Origin: a virus
Strand: one strand, 5' to 3'
IMG/VR virus record: IMGVR_UViG_3300017706_002637
Span: 1 to 59,626 of that record
DNA length: 59,626 nt
In this document: piece after piece, positions 49,467 to 56,752 of the stretch
Layout of the letters: every line of letters begins with the position of its first letter
Numbering within the stretch: the first letter of the stretch is position 1
Translations under genes and position numbers: made by a program
Notes under the pieces: generated by a model
The model's database searches: none
Told to the model about the DNA's origin: nothing
Seen by the model: the letters and a program-made list of their open reading frames with translations, nothing else

Positions 49467-50661
49467 CTTTTTCTCCTCTGCAAATAAGAGTTACTACATG
49501 CTCTTTGTCATAAATTCTTTTTGCATACTCCAATATATCTTCAGATGTTACTTCGCTTAGCATCTTAATATACTCTTCAGCAGTACAGGATTTATTTATT
49601 GCCCTAGAAATCTCATAGGAGCAAAGACTGTTACTGCACTCAATAAACCCATAGAAGCTTGACTTAATTTGGTTTTTAATTCTAATTAAGTCATGATCTG
49701 TAACTAGCTCCGTAGTAAGTCTTTCTATTTCAGACTCAATCGTATTTACCGCCTCCTCTAGTCCAGCCTCCCTTGTAGAGAAACTGATCGTTTGAATTGA
49801 CCCATCTCCATCAAACTCTGAGCATCCAGATGAAATAGAGTAAACCAGTCCTCTCTTTTCTCTAACTTCTTTGAATAGCCTAGAGTTCATTCCACCTCCA
49901 AAGTAAGAATTCATCATAGAGGAAATGGCTCTATCTTTTTTATTTTCAATCTTAGCAGGCACACACACTTTTGCGTATACGTGTTCAATTCCAGGCTTCT
50001 CAATCTCTACATTGCAAGACTCTGGATAACTTGTTTGCTTAAACTTAGGCCTTTTAATCCTACCGTTTGGATTTCCAAAGTTATTCCTCATAATTTGAAC
50101 CGCATCTTTCTTTTTCATATCTCCAGAAATAACAACAATTGCCTGATCAATAGAGCAAAATTGCTTATAGTATCTTAGAACCTCTTCTCTTGTAAACGCA
50201 GATATCGTTTCTTCTGTTCCAATTATTGGATATTGCAAATGATTGTCAAACAAAACTTCCGATAAGGACTCCCAGATGTAACTTCCAACTGAATCTGATG
50301 AGCTTACCATTTCTTCCATGACAACGTTTCTCTCTTTCTGAAACTCTTCTTCTGAAAGATCCATATTTGCAATCATATCATGCAAAATCTCAGTAGCCTG
50401 ATCTACATTCTCTACTGGAACATCTATCATATAAGCGACCTTTCCGTATGATGTAAATGCGTTCGCACTACCTCCAATAAATGATATATCGTCCAATAGT
50501 TTTTCCCAATTTCTATTTGTAGTTCCTTTGAAAAAACAATGCTCTAGCATATGAGATATGCCTAGATTGTACTTGTGCTTGACCTCTATTCTTGATCCTG
50601 CATTAAATCCAACCATAATGGTCGCAATTCTGCTTTTACTTTTAACAAATCTTTGTATCAT
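49450..50661 (-). CDS. M16 family zinc peptidase
   Basis: 403 aa from ATG 50661 with GGAGAAG upstream; an earlier ATG at 50697 lies inside the preceding terminator and is rejected. It carries the inverted zinc motif HMLEH (H37, E40, H41) and a distal glutamate in KERNVVMEEMV (about 110-119), plus the Arg/Tyr pair in SRLFKEVREKRGLVYS. These are complete active-site features of processing-peptidase and PqqL-type enzymes. The two-lobed length fits one chain. The substrate is unknown. A phage-encoded M16 peptidase is unusual. Confidence 0.92.
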   Translation of the reverse strand: MIQRFVKSKSRIATIMVGFNAGSRIEVKHKYNLGISHMLEHCFFKGTTNRNWEKLLDDISFIGGSANAFTSYGKVAYMIDVPVENVDQATEILHDMIANMDLSEEEFQKERNVVMEEMVSSSDSVGSYIWESLSEVLFDNHLQYPIIGTEETISAFTREEVLRYYKQFCSIDQAIVVISGDMKKKDAVQIMRNNFGNPNGRIKRPKFKQTSYPESCNVEIEKPGIEHVYAKVCVPAKIENKKDRAISSMMNSYFGGGMNSRLFKEVREKRGLVYSISSGCSEFDGDGSIQTISFSTREAGLEEAVNTIESEIERLTTELVTDHDLIRIKNQIKSSFYGFIECSNSLCSYEISRAINKSCTAEEYIKMLSEVTSEDILEYAKRIYDKEHVVTLICRGEKDDSND

Positions 50662-50674
50662 ATTTTTCTTCTCC

Positions 50675-50707
50675 AAAAAAAAAGGAGATTGGAACATCCC
50701 AATCTCC
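50675..50707 (-). terminator. Rho-independent terminator
   Basis: 9-bp stem (GGAGATTGG, 50684-50692, with 50699-50707) and 6-nt loop, then a T-run on the minus strand at 50675-50683. It ends the VWA gene unit; the M16 gene starts only 14 nt later and shares no coding use of this hairpin. Confidence 0.9.
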
Positions 50708-50736
50708 TATAATATACCCAGCGATATGAACGAAGT

Positions 50737-51858
50737 CTAATCCGTTATTACAACTTTTCTTCCGTATGGAAACTCTACCTCTCCACCATTGTTTTCGCAT
50801 ACTGCCCAAAGCACTCTTGTCTTTGGTTTAGGAGGAAATGGTGCATACCCATCTGTGAATATAACCAATCCATCGTAACTTAATTCGTCTGCTAAGTTAA
50901 TAATTGGATGAAAATCAGTTCCACCTCTGCCTATTATATCAATCTCTTTTGCTTTTTTGCTAAAAGTCTCAGGCTCTCCTCTAATACAGGTATCAAACTG
51001 AATGAAGTCACACTGAACATGATCTATCATCCCATTTAACTCTGTTACAAAACTAGACAACTCTTTGTTTGATACAGATCCAGACGTGTCAAAGGCTACG
51101 AGCAACTTTGAAGTGTAGTTTCTTTTGGAGCCAGGATTGGCATAACCATACCTTCTGTTTGGTCTCATTCTAGTTGATCTTCTGCCCATCATAACTAGTT
51201 GATTTATAAAGTATTTAACTTGTTTTTTCCAATTAACCTTTGGCTTATTTGCTGCAATAACTTGACTTGCAATGTTGCCTTTTATATGCCCCCAACCTTT
51301 CTTCTCTTGCTCCTTAATAGCCTTCTCTGCAATACCCCTAACCTTTTCTTCGATAATGTCTTTGTCAAAATCATCCCAAAGACTATGGTCATCTAACGTT
51401 TCCCCCTCTATGTCTCCAAAGCCACCATTACCGTCGCCATACTTATCTTTGAGTTTTGCGTAATAATACTCTGAAGATTTATCTCTCTCAAATCCAAACT
51501 GCTCTGGGTACAAAGCACCATTTGGTAAGCCCTCAATATGGCAATTGATAGCCATATCTGCGGCTATATTATAACCTTTTGGATTAAAATTAAAATGCTT
51601 AATCCTAGTCAAATGATGCAGTAAGAAATGAAGTGACTCATGAATTAGTACTGCAATTAACTCAGAAGAGGATAACTTCTCTACAAAGTCTGAGTTATAA
51701 TAAAGAGCCATATCAACCTTTCTTGTAACCCCAACTGCCAGTGTTGGTATCGACTTAGATTCTTTCTTGTTTAATGATAGAAAAACTACTCCATAAAGAG
51801 GCTGAAAAAGGATTAGTTTTGAGATAGCACTCTCTATTCTTGCTTTTGCTTTTGACAT
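50737..51858 (-). CDS. VWA domain protein with HExxH metallopeptidase-like motif (DUF2201-like)
   Basis: 373 aa. The N-terminal half has LIAVLIHESLHFLLHH with an HESLH zinc motif (residues 73-77). The C-terminal half is a von Willebrand A domain with a complete MIDAS: AFDTSGSVS (257-261), RGGTDFHP (T314, D315) and LVIFTDGYAP. This combination is that of the DUF2201 group, usually paired with a MoxR-type ATPase, as here upstream. The pair may fold, load or dismantle a target complex. The gene stands alone between two terminators. Confidence 0.9.
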   Translation of the reverse strand: MSKAKARIESAISKLILFQPLYGVVFLSLNKKESKSIPTLAVGVTRKVDMALYYNSDFVEKLSSSELIAVLIHESLHFLLHHLTRIKHFNFNPKGYNIAADMAINCHIEGLPNGALYPEQFGFERDKSSEYYYAKLKDKYGDGNGGFGDIEGETLDDHSLWDDFDKDIIEEKVRGIAEKAIKEQEKKGWGHIKGNIASQVIAANKPKVNWKKQVKYFINQLVMMGRRSTRMRPNRRYGYANPGSKRNYTSKLLVAFDTSGSVSNKELSSFVTELNGMIDHVQCDFIQFDTCIRGEPETFSKKAKEIDIIGRGGTDFHPIINLADELSYDGLVIFTDGYAPFPPKPKTRVLWAVCENNGGEVEFPYGRKVVITD

Positions 51859-51896
51859 AAATAAATCTCCGTTTTAATACTAAATATAATAAATAT

Positions 51897-51931
51897 AAAA
51901 AAAATGAGTAGCCACAAAGGTGTGGCTACTC
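51897..51931 (-). terminator. Rho-independent terminator
   Basis: 11-bp stem (GAGTAGCCACA, 51906-51916, with TGTGGCTACTC, 51921-51931), AAGG loop, and T-run on the minus strand at 51897-51904. It ends the MoxR gene and separates it from the VWA gene. Confidence 0.92.
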
Positions 51932-51948
51932 AAACAGACTTTCAGTTA

Positions 51949-53013
51949 TTATGAGAGAAAAACCTCATTAACCTTTTTGTTGACATCTTCATCATCTTGC
52001 CACTCAAGACTTAACTTTTTAGTTTTCTTGCCACTAAGCAATCCAACCCAAGTATCTGATGTTACATCATTTGGCAACATAAGAAAGAATTTCTTTAAGT
52101 TTTCTTTTTGCTTATCTTTGAAAGTTTTTGCATTTCTTTCATTTGCCTCTCTTACAACTTGCTTTGCAAGTGTTGCGATAACCTCAATATCATCACAGGC
52201 TTTCTCTATATCTTTCTTATTCTTTGGAAAATTGTCCAATACATCTTCTGCTCTGAGTAAGGAAAACTCATTTTGGCAAAACTTCTGAAACATAATAGCA
52301 ATCTCTCTACCGACCCAACCTTTGCAGACTTGGGTTAGCATATTATTTACATCATTGTCAATTAAATCCATCTTCTTTGCAAAATCTGAAAAGGCTACCC
52401 AACTTCTTCTCGAAGGATAAACTCTGCCTGCTTCTAAAGAGCCTACTGGCGGATCTAAAAGATTTTGATTTCTTGAAATAAACTGAGCAATTGCAGGATG
52501 AAGATCACTTTTTTCTGCCCATTCCAACCACTCATTTACCGTTGGGTCAAACTGAATGTGAAACCATCTGTCTGCAAGAGCAGGATCAAACTCAATTACA
52601 TCATATTCATCATCTGAGTTTACAGCAGAAACAATCTGCCAACCATCTGGGATTTTCTGCCCATCTAATCTTCTATCTAGGCACAACTCAAATACAGATT
52701 GAAGAACATCTTTTGTCGCTCTATTCAATTCATCTAAGAAAAGAATACCTTTTGAGTCTTGATCAGTAGGAAACCACTCTGGCTTCGCAAATCTTACAAC
52801 TGTTGTTCCATTTTCAAGCGTATGATTGTATGGCAGACCTTTGATATCTCCAACTTCACACTGAGATAATCTTAAGTCATAAAAACCAATTCCTTGCTCT
52901 TCTGCAACTTGCTTTACTACACTACTCTTACCAACACCATGCTTTGCATGAAGCATTACAGATTTATCTTTGGGTGCATTAGTAAGAATAAGTTTTGTCT
53001 GTTTGATGTCCAT
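51949..53013 (-). CDS. MoxR-type AAA+ ATPase
   Basis: 354 aa. It carries Walker A HGVGKSS (residues 25-31), a loop LRLSQCEVGDIKGLPY typical of MoxR/CbbQ proteins, Walker B GILFLDELNRA (89-99), sensor 1 VSAVNSDD, and DPALADRWFHIQFD with the arginine finger. The C-terminal helical lid ends KVNEVFLS. The family works with VWA-domain partners to remodel or activate enzymes; the VWA gene follows after a terminator. The gene is preceded by the best sigma70-type promoter in the window. Confidence 0.92.
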   Translation of the reverse strand: MDIKQTKLILTNAPKDKSVMLHAKHGVGKSSVVKQVAEEQGIGFYDLRLSQCEVGDIKGLPYNHTLENGTTVVRFAKPEWFPTDQDSKGILFLDELNRATKDVLQSVFELCLDRRLDGQKIPDGWQIVSAVNSDDEYDVIEFDPALADRWFHIQFDPTVNEWLEWAEKSDLHPAIAQFISRNQNLLDPPVGSLEAGRVYPSRRSWVAFSDFAKKMDLIDNDVNNMLTQVCKGWVGREIAIMFQKFCQNEFSLLRAEDVLDNFPKNKKDIEKACDDIEVIATLAKQVVREANERNAKTFKDKQKENLKKFFLMLPNDVTSDTWVGLLSGKKTKKLSLEWQDDEDVNKKVNEVFLS

Positions 53014-53085
53014 TTTTTCTCCAATAGGAATAATTTAAGTTTTGATTGAAAGTCTGTCGTGGTAGCCCTTGCCCCCCACAACAAT

Positions 53086-53114
53086 AGTATAACCATATTC
53101 CCAAACGGTGTCGA
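53086..53114 (-). promoter_or_regulatory. Sigma70-type promoter upstream of MoxR gene
   Basis: The minus strand reads TCGACA (53114-53109), a 17-nt spacer, then TATACT (53091-53086): each hexamer differs from consensus by one base and the spacer is optimal. The transcript would begin near 53079, about 65 nt before the ATG at 53013. No other gap in the window has so good a host-type promoter. Confidence 0.7.
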
Positions 53115-53125
53115 GGAATATGGTT
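53091..53125. promoter_or_regulatory. Operator-like inverted repeat over the MoxR promoter
   Basis: Perfect 11-bp arms AACCATATTCC (53091-53101) and GGAATATGGTT (53115-53125), spaced by 13 nt. One arm ends next to the -10 box and the -35 box lies in the spacer, so a dimeric regulator bound here would cover the promoter. The T-run lies on the plus-strand side only, so it is not a terminator for the minus-strand genes. Confidence 0.6.
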
Positions 53126-53162
53126 CTTTTTTCATAAAAACTGAAAATGGACTATTTAAATT

Positions 53163-53450
53163 TTATTTCTTTGGTTTATAAACTTCTAGCATGCTAGTTA
53201 TATTTTTCAAGATGTCTTTCTTGCCCGCTATATCTCCTATTCCTCCCAACTCTTCTGTCTTTAGAAGCTCTGAAAGATTTCCTAAGGAGCCGTCTATCAT
53301 ATCCGATAGAGATGACGTTGTATCTCCCATACTTTCCTCTATACTACACACCTTTTCCTTTATTGTCTGAATTTCTTTTACCAATAAAGAAAGTACCGAG
53401 TCCATCTCTCTTAAATTTTGTTTCATTTCTTTTATGTCGAATTCGATCAT
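53163..53450 (-). CDS. Small coiled-coil protein, unknown
   Basis: 95 aa, ATG 53450 with AGGAG upstream. A heptad-rich helix covers residues 8-40 (KEMKQNLREMDSVLSLLVKE), then SSLSDMIDGSLGNLSELLK and a second helix. It overlaps the metallopeptidase gene by 4 bp. No family is recognised. It is the last gene before the promoter region at 53086. Confidence 0.65.
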   Translation of the reverse strand: MIEFDIKEMKQNLREMDSVLSLLVKEIQTIKEKVCSIEESMGDTTSSLSDMIDGSLGNLSELLKTEELGGIGDIAGKKDILKNITSMLEVYKPKK

Positions 53451-53995
53451 CTTACCATCTCCTCTATATTTAAAGCCTCATATTCGTTTTTTGGATTTGT
53501 AACAGCTTTACAGTTTTTAGCATACCACAAGTGAGCTATTTCATGAATGTACCTTTTTCCCAAACTAAGTTTGTCATAGTGCGAGTCCGATAAAATTATA
53601 ATATTTTCATAATTTTTATATGAATAAATTCCAAGATATCTTTGGGACTCTCTAGATAAAACTGGAAGGCCATAGTATCTGACCGTATCATAATCATTTA
53701 GATATGAGCTTTTAACATAATAGACCTTTACTTCATCGGACCTGCAAGAGTGTTCTTGGCCTGGCAGTCCGTGCTTTTCCCCATAAAGATTTGAATATAC
53801 TTCGAACCTCTCTAGCATTGAATCTGGACTGTAATTTGATAAATCTGAACCACTTTGATGATACACAGATAAGTTTACCTTTTTCCCGTTATCAAATACT
53901 ATAACTTTTTGAGCATCTAAGTTCATCTTATCTTCATAATCTGATCCGTGAGCATAGGAGTTTGTGGGCATCAATAAATACAATAAAGCAAACAT
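53447..53995 (-). CDS. Probably exported HExxH metallopeptidase
   Basis: 182 aa. A hydrophobic N-terminus (MFALLYLLMPTNSYA, with a possible signal-peptidase site after TNSYA) suggests export to the periplasm or beyond, though it lacks the usual positive start. Residues near 151 read KRYIHEIAHLWYAKN, the HExxH zinc motif, within a fold ending NEYEALNIEEMVR. Cys pairs could form a disulfide. Target unknown; cell envelope or host surface protein breakdown are possibilities. Its ATG overlaps the upstream stop as TAATG. Confidence 0.75.
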   Translation of the reverse strand: MFALLYLLMPTNSYAHGSDYEDKMNLDAQKVIVFDNGKKVNLSVYHQSGSDLSNYSPDSMLERFEVYSNLYGEKHGLPGQEHSCRSDEVKVYYVKSSYLNDYDTVRYYGLPVLSRESQRYLGIYSYKNYENIIILSDSHYDKLSLGKRYIHEIAHLWYAKNCKAVTNPKNEYEALNIEEMVR

Positions 53996-54207
53996 TATTC
54001 TCTTCCTCTTACAAAGCTTCTATTTTTGACCTCTAAAACATAAACGCTTAGATTCGGGTTAATTTTCATTAACTCTAAATGTTCATATGGAACATTGTTA
54101 TGAATTAGAGTTCTCTTTGAATCTTTTGCAACAACTTTTACTTTATAAGTTATCTTTGTCTTTTTAAAAATTTTACTCAAATCTGAAGAATCTTCTTTTC
54201 TTTTCAT
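53995..54207 (-). CDS. Small basic protein, unknown
   Basis: 70 aa, Lys-rich (MKRKEDSSDLSKIFKKTK, ITYKVKVVAKDSKRTLIH) with a beta-like second half (LSVYVLEVKNRSFVRG). Its ATG overlaps the upstream stop by 4 bp and its stop overlaps the next start. No family is recognised. Confidence 0.65.
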   Translation of the reverse strand: MKRKEDSSDLSKIFKKTKITYKVKVVAKDSKRTLIHNNVPYEHLELMKINPNLSVYVLEVKNRSFVRGRE

Positions 54208-55091
54208 CTTATTATCAACCTTCTTCTCAAATTATTTACAGAAGTATTATTTGTGCAAAGCGGAAAAATAAAGACACAGTATTTTTCCGGAAGAAAGGAG
54301 GTTACTATGTCGCAAACATCTTCTCCCCTCCTCAATGATAATAATACACATAATTTCGCCTCTAAGTCTGAAATTATTCCTTCGTCTTCATAACTCTTCT
54401 TATATTTGTGTTTTAGATTATAAAAGTGCTTACTTTTTTTAGCCCCAAGCCTCTTATCCACCTTGGACTTCATTTCCCAGCAAAGATCCTTTGCTCTTCT
54501 TTTTGTTACTGACCTTGCAATAATTTGATTCAACTCAGAGCTCAAGGCAGAATTTTTAACTGCGGCTTTCGCTATCATATACTTCTTGTCCAGATAACCC
54601 CTCTTCTTGTCTGTATTAACCATACAGTCTTCGTAAAACAATGGGTCTTTGGAATTAGCTAAGCCGTACCTAACCCACTTGCTAAGAACATATCTTCCCA
54701 TATGCATAGATCTTATTATATTTATATTTTTCAGATAATCTATCTCTTCTGAAAAGTAATTTTTCAATATAACTTCCGCCTCAGATTCTATCTGATCTAT
54801 TCCGCTATCTTTGAAATGATTTAATAAAATTTCTGCACATAAATCTTTTATGTCTTTAGAATAAGATATATTTGACACATCTTTCATTATTTTGTCAAAT
54901 GGATAAATGAAGTTTTTCTTTAGCTCAATATTGTTTGGATAATTACTCCACAAATATTCCAGCTCGGAGAAAGATTCTATCTTTATACTTTTTTTTCCGC
55001 CAAAAGAGGATAGGACTTTTCTTAGCAAATCCTCATGGTCTGCTTTCTGCTGAGCCTCTATCATCTTAAGCGGAGAAAAGTACCTAGACAT
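54204..55091 (-). CDS. Unknown helical protein
   Basis: 295 aa from ATG 55091 with GAGGAT upstream; an in-frame TTG at 55100 is not preferred. It is alpha-helical, with segments such as LLRKVLSSFGGKKSIKIE, YSKDIKDLCAEILLNHFKDS and a basic region (KRRAKDLCWEMKSKVDKRL). No catalytic motif is seen. It lies between a HEAT-like protein and a small basic protein. Confidence 0.68.
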   Translation of the reverse strand: MSRYFSPLKMIEAQQKADHEDLLRKVLSSFGGKKSIKIESFSELEYLWSNYPNNIELKKNFIYPFDKIMKDVSNISYSKDIKDLCAEILLNHFKDSGIDQIESEAEVILKNYFSEEIDYLKNINIIRSMHMGRYVLSKWVRYGLANSKDPLFYEDCMVNTDKKRGYLDKKYMIAKAAVKNSALSSELNQIIARSVTKRRAKDLCWEMKSKVDKRLGAKKSKHFYNLKHKYKKSYEDEGIISDLEAKLCVLLSLRRGEDVCDIVTSFLPEKYCVFIFPLCTNNTSVNNLRRRLIIR

Positions 55092-55794
55092 TATCCTCAA
55101 ACCTCTTTTTTATTATATCTGATATTTTTTTATTTCCCTTTACCTTTGAGTTTCCCAAAAAATAAGGGATGTCATTCAAACTTATTTTATTAATAACTTG
55201 CTCTAAAACTTTAGATGAGCTATCGTCTACAAAATACATCAATTCTCTCGAACCCCTAGGAATTACTGAGACGGCCATAGATCTTGCCTCAGACTTAGAG
55301 TCATTCTTCATATAAGGCATAGAATATTCCGGTCCAAGCCTAGTGTAGCACACACTTCTTATCTTATAATTTTTGTCGTTTATTACCGCCATCAGAGATT
55401 TTTGAGAGCACATATAAGCCGAATGAGCCCTCACCTCTAAAGAGTACTCTTTGTCCATTATTATTTTATCAAATACAGATATATCTTCGTAATAGGAATC
55501 TTCCAAAATTTTTATGTGGAATCTAAACGGTAATTCTTTAGATAAAGATACTTTTTTCAGAATATCTGATGTAAGCATATCGATTATTTTTAGTTGGCAA
55601 AACCAAGAACTCATTCCCGTTGGATATTCTTCGCTTATATTTTTATCAACAAGCGATTTAACAAATAGCGCTATGTCTTTATCACCCATTTGCAAAAATA
55701 TTTTATTTAGCTCAGAAGACATTTCAAAGTCGCTCGGCTCTGATAAAGTATCAAATACCGCTTCTTCAAAATCCTCAAGAGAAAACATAATCAT
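55084..55794 (-). CDS. HEAT-repeat-like protein
   Basis: 236 aa. Residues about 120-180 show a repeated pattern like HEAT repeats: LEVRAHSAYMCSQKSLMAVI, NDKNYKIRSVCYTRL, and KSEARSMAVSVIP. ATG 55794 overlaps the stop of the phosphoesterase gene as ATGA, with a second ATG at 55788. HEAT-like proteins act as scaffolds for protein interactions. The assignment rests on a loose pattern and is moderate. Confidence 0.6.
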   Translation of the reverse strand: MIMFSLEDFEEAVFDTLSEPSDFEMSSELNKIFLQMGDKDIALFVKSLVDKNISEEYPTGMSSWFCQLKIIDMLTSDILKKVSLSKELPFRFHIKILEDSYYEDISVFDKIIMDKEYSLEVRAHSAYMCSQKSLMAVINDKNYKIRSVCYTRLGPEYSMPYMKNDSKSEARSMAVSVIPRGSRELMYFVDDSSSKVLEQVINKISLNDIPYFLGNSKVKGNKKISDIIKKRFEDNV

Positions 55795-56621
55795 TTTAAA
55801 TCCTCAAACGAGTCAACTGCAAATCCAGATGCGCAGTGATGACCTCCGCCTCCATAAGATTTTGATATATCGCAGCAGCTAACCCCACCTCTTCTGCTTC
55901 TTAAAGAGAAAACTATGTTATCTTCTTTTAAATAATATATTGCGGCCAAGTCAACAGAGGAATCTTCTTTTAAAATTTCATTTCCAATAAACGACTGAAG
56001 TATCGATGAATTAACAAATGTGGTATTAATACCATTTAGTTTTCCGTAATATTTTTTGCTGCAAGCTTTTTTAACCAATTGTTTCTGATAACTTTTAATA
56101 AGAGTTCCGTTTGAAACAACCCTTTTGTAGCCCCAACTCTCTCCATCCTTGAAGCACTCTATTTCTTTTGAAAAATTATCCCATATCTCAAATGTCTTAT
56201 CCATAGAATCCAAAACCATGAGGGCTTCTTCTGATCCTTCCACATTCCACTTCCACAAATCTCTGTCTTCAATTATATCTATAAGCTTTGGTCTTTTATT
56301 AAATCCGAAGAAATAATCCCAAGATATTCCCGCCCCACTTCTTTCGTTGTCAAATACATGCTCTTTGCAGAACTCTATATTATCTTTTGATCCAATATGA
56401 TGATCAAGCACGACAACTCTGTTTTCTACCTCAAGAGTTTGAATAACTTCCTTTGGAGGGCAAATATCTAAGAAATATATTTGATGATTTGAAACAGGAC
56501 TTATTGAATCTCCATGCTTCAAAGGAATGTATTTAGCAGAATACCCAAACTTCTTCCAGGCAGACCAAGCCGCGCCAAACCCATCTGGACAACCTTTGTG
56601 ATAATAGATAATTCTTTTCAT
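55791..56621 (-). CDS. DHH/DHHA1-family phosphoesterase
   Basis: 276 aa from ATG 56621 with GGAAGG upstream; an ATG at 56648 lacks one. It has N-terminal motifs YYHKGCPDGFGAAW (first Asp), FLDICPP, VVLDHHIG (the DHH motif) and IEDRDLWKWN. The DHHA1 end is GGGGHHCASGFAV. Relatives include nanoRNases (NrnA), cyclic dinucleotide phosphodiesterases and RecJ. A nucleotide or short-oligonucleotide hydrolase is likely; degradation of host signalling dinucleotides is an interesting option but unproven. It opens a six-gene unit. Confidence 0.88.
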   Translation of the reverse strand: MKRIIYYHKGCPDGFGAAWSAWKKFGYSAKYIPLKHGDSISPVSNHQIYFLDICPPKEVIQTLEVENRVVVLDHHIGSKDNIEFCKEHVFDNERSGAGISWDYFFGFNKRPKLIDIIEDRDLWKWNVEGSEEALMVLDSMDKTFEIWDNFSKEIECFKDGESWGYKRVVSNGTLIKSYQKQLVKKACSKKYYGKLNGINTTFVNSSILQSFIGNEILKEDSSVDLAAIYYLKEDNIVFSLRSRRGGVSCCDISKSYGGGGHHCASGFAVDSFEDLK

Positions 56622-56652
56622 ATGACCTTCCTTTGTTTTGGTTTTCATATGA

Positions 56653-56662
56653 AATTATACGC
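56653..56662 (-). promoter_or_regulatory. Candidate promoter -10 box (GCGTATAATT)
   Basis: The minus strand reads GCGTATAATT, 32 nt before the ATG at 56621 and within a 131-bp gap. No clear -35. It shares the GTATAAT core with other gaps, and a second A+T-rich box (AGTATATTATAC) lies near 56719-56730. Confidence 0.4.
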
Positions 56663-56752
56663 ATAAAAAATGCTCTAGGCTAAAAGTTTTTTTAAAAAAG
56701 TTGGACGATAAAAATTGGCCTGTATAATATACTAACAAGATAAGTAATAACC

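Noticed and set aside
50662-50697. N-terminal extension of the M16 peptidase (starting MFQSPFF)
   Set aside because: These codons lie in the terminator hairpin and T-run; ATG 50661 has a good ribosome binding site.
52959-53135. Minus-strand 58-codon open frame (starts MKKEPYSST) covering the MoxR promoter region
   Set aside because: No ribosome binding site before its ATG, it overlaps the MoxR start in another frame by 55 nt, and it contains the promoter and inverted repeat.
53091-53135. Inverted repeat plus T-run read as a plus-strand terminator
   Set aside because: No plus-strand gene exists upstream; the repeat is better explained as an operator over a minus-strand promoter.
56680-56705. 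A-run/T-run palindrome in the 131-bp gap read as a terminator
   Set aside because: It has no G-C stem; TTTTTTAAAAAA is expected by chance in such A+T-rich DNA.
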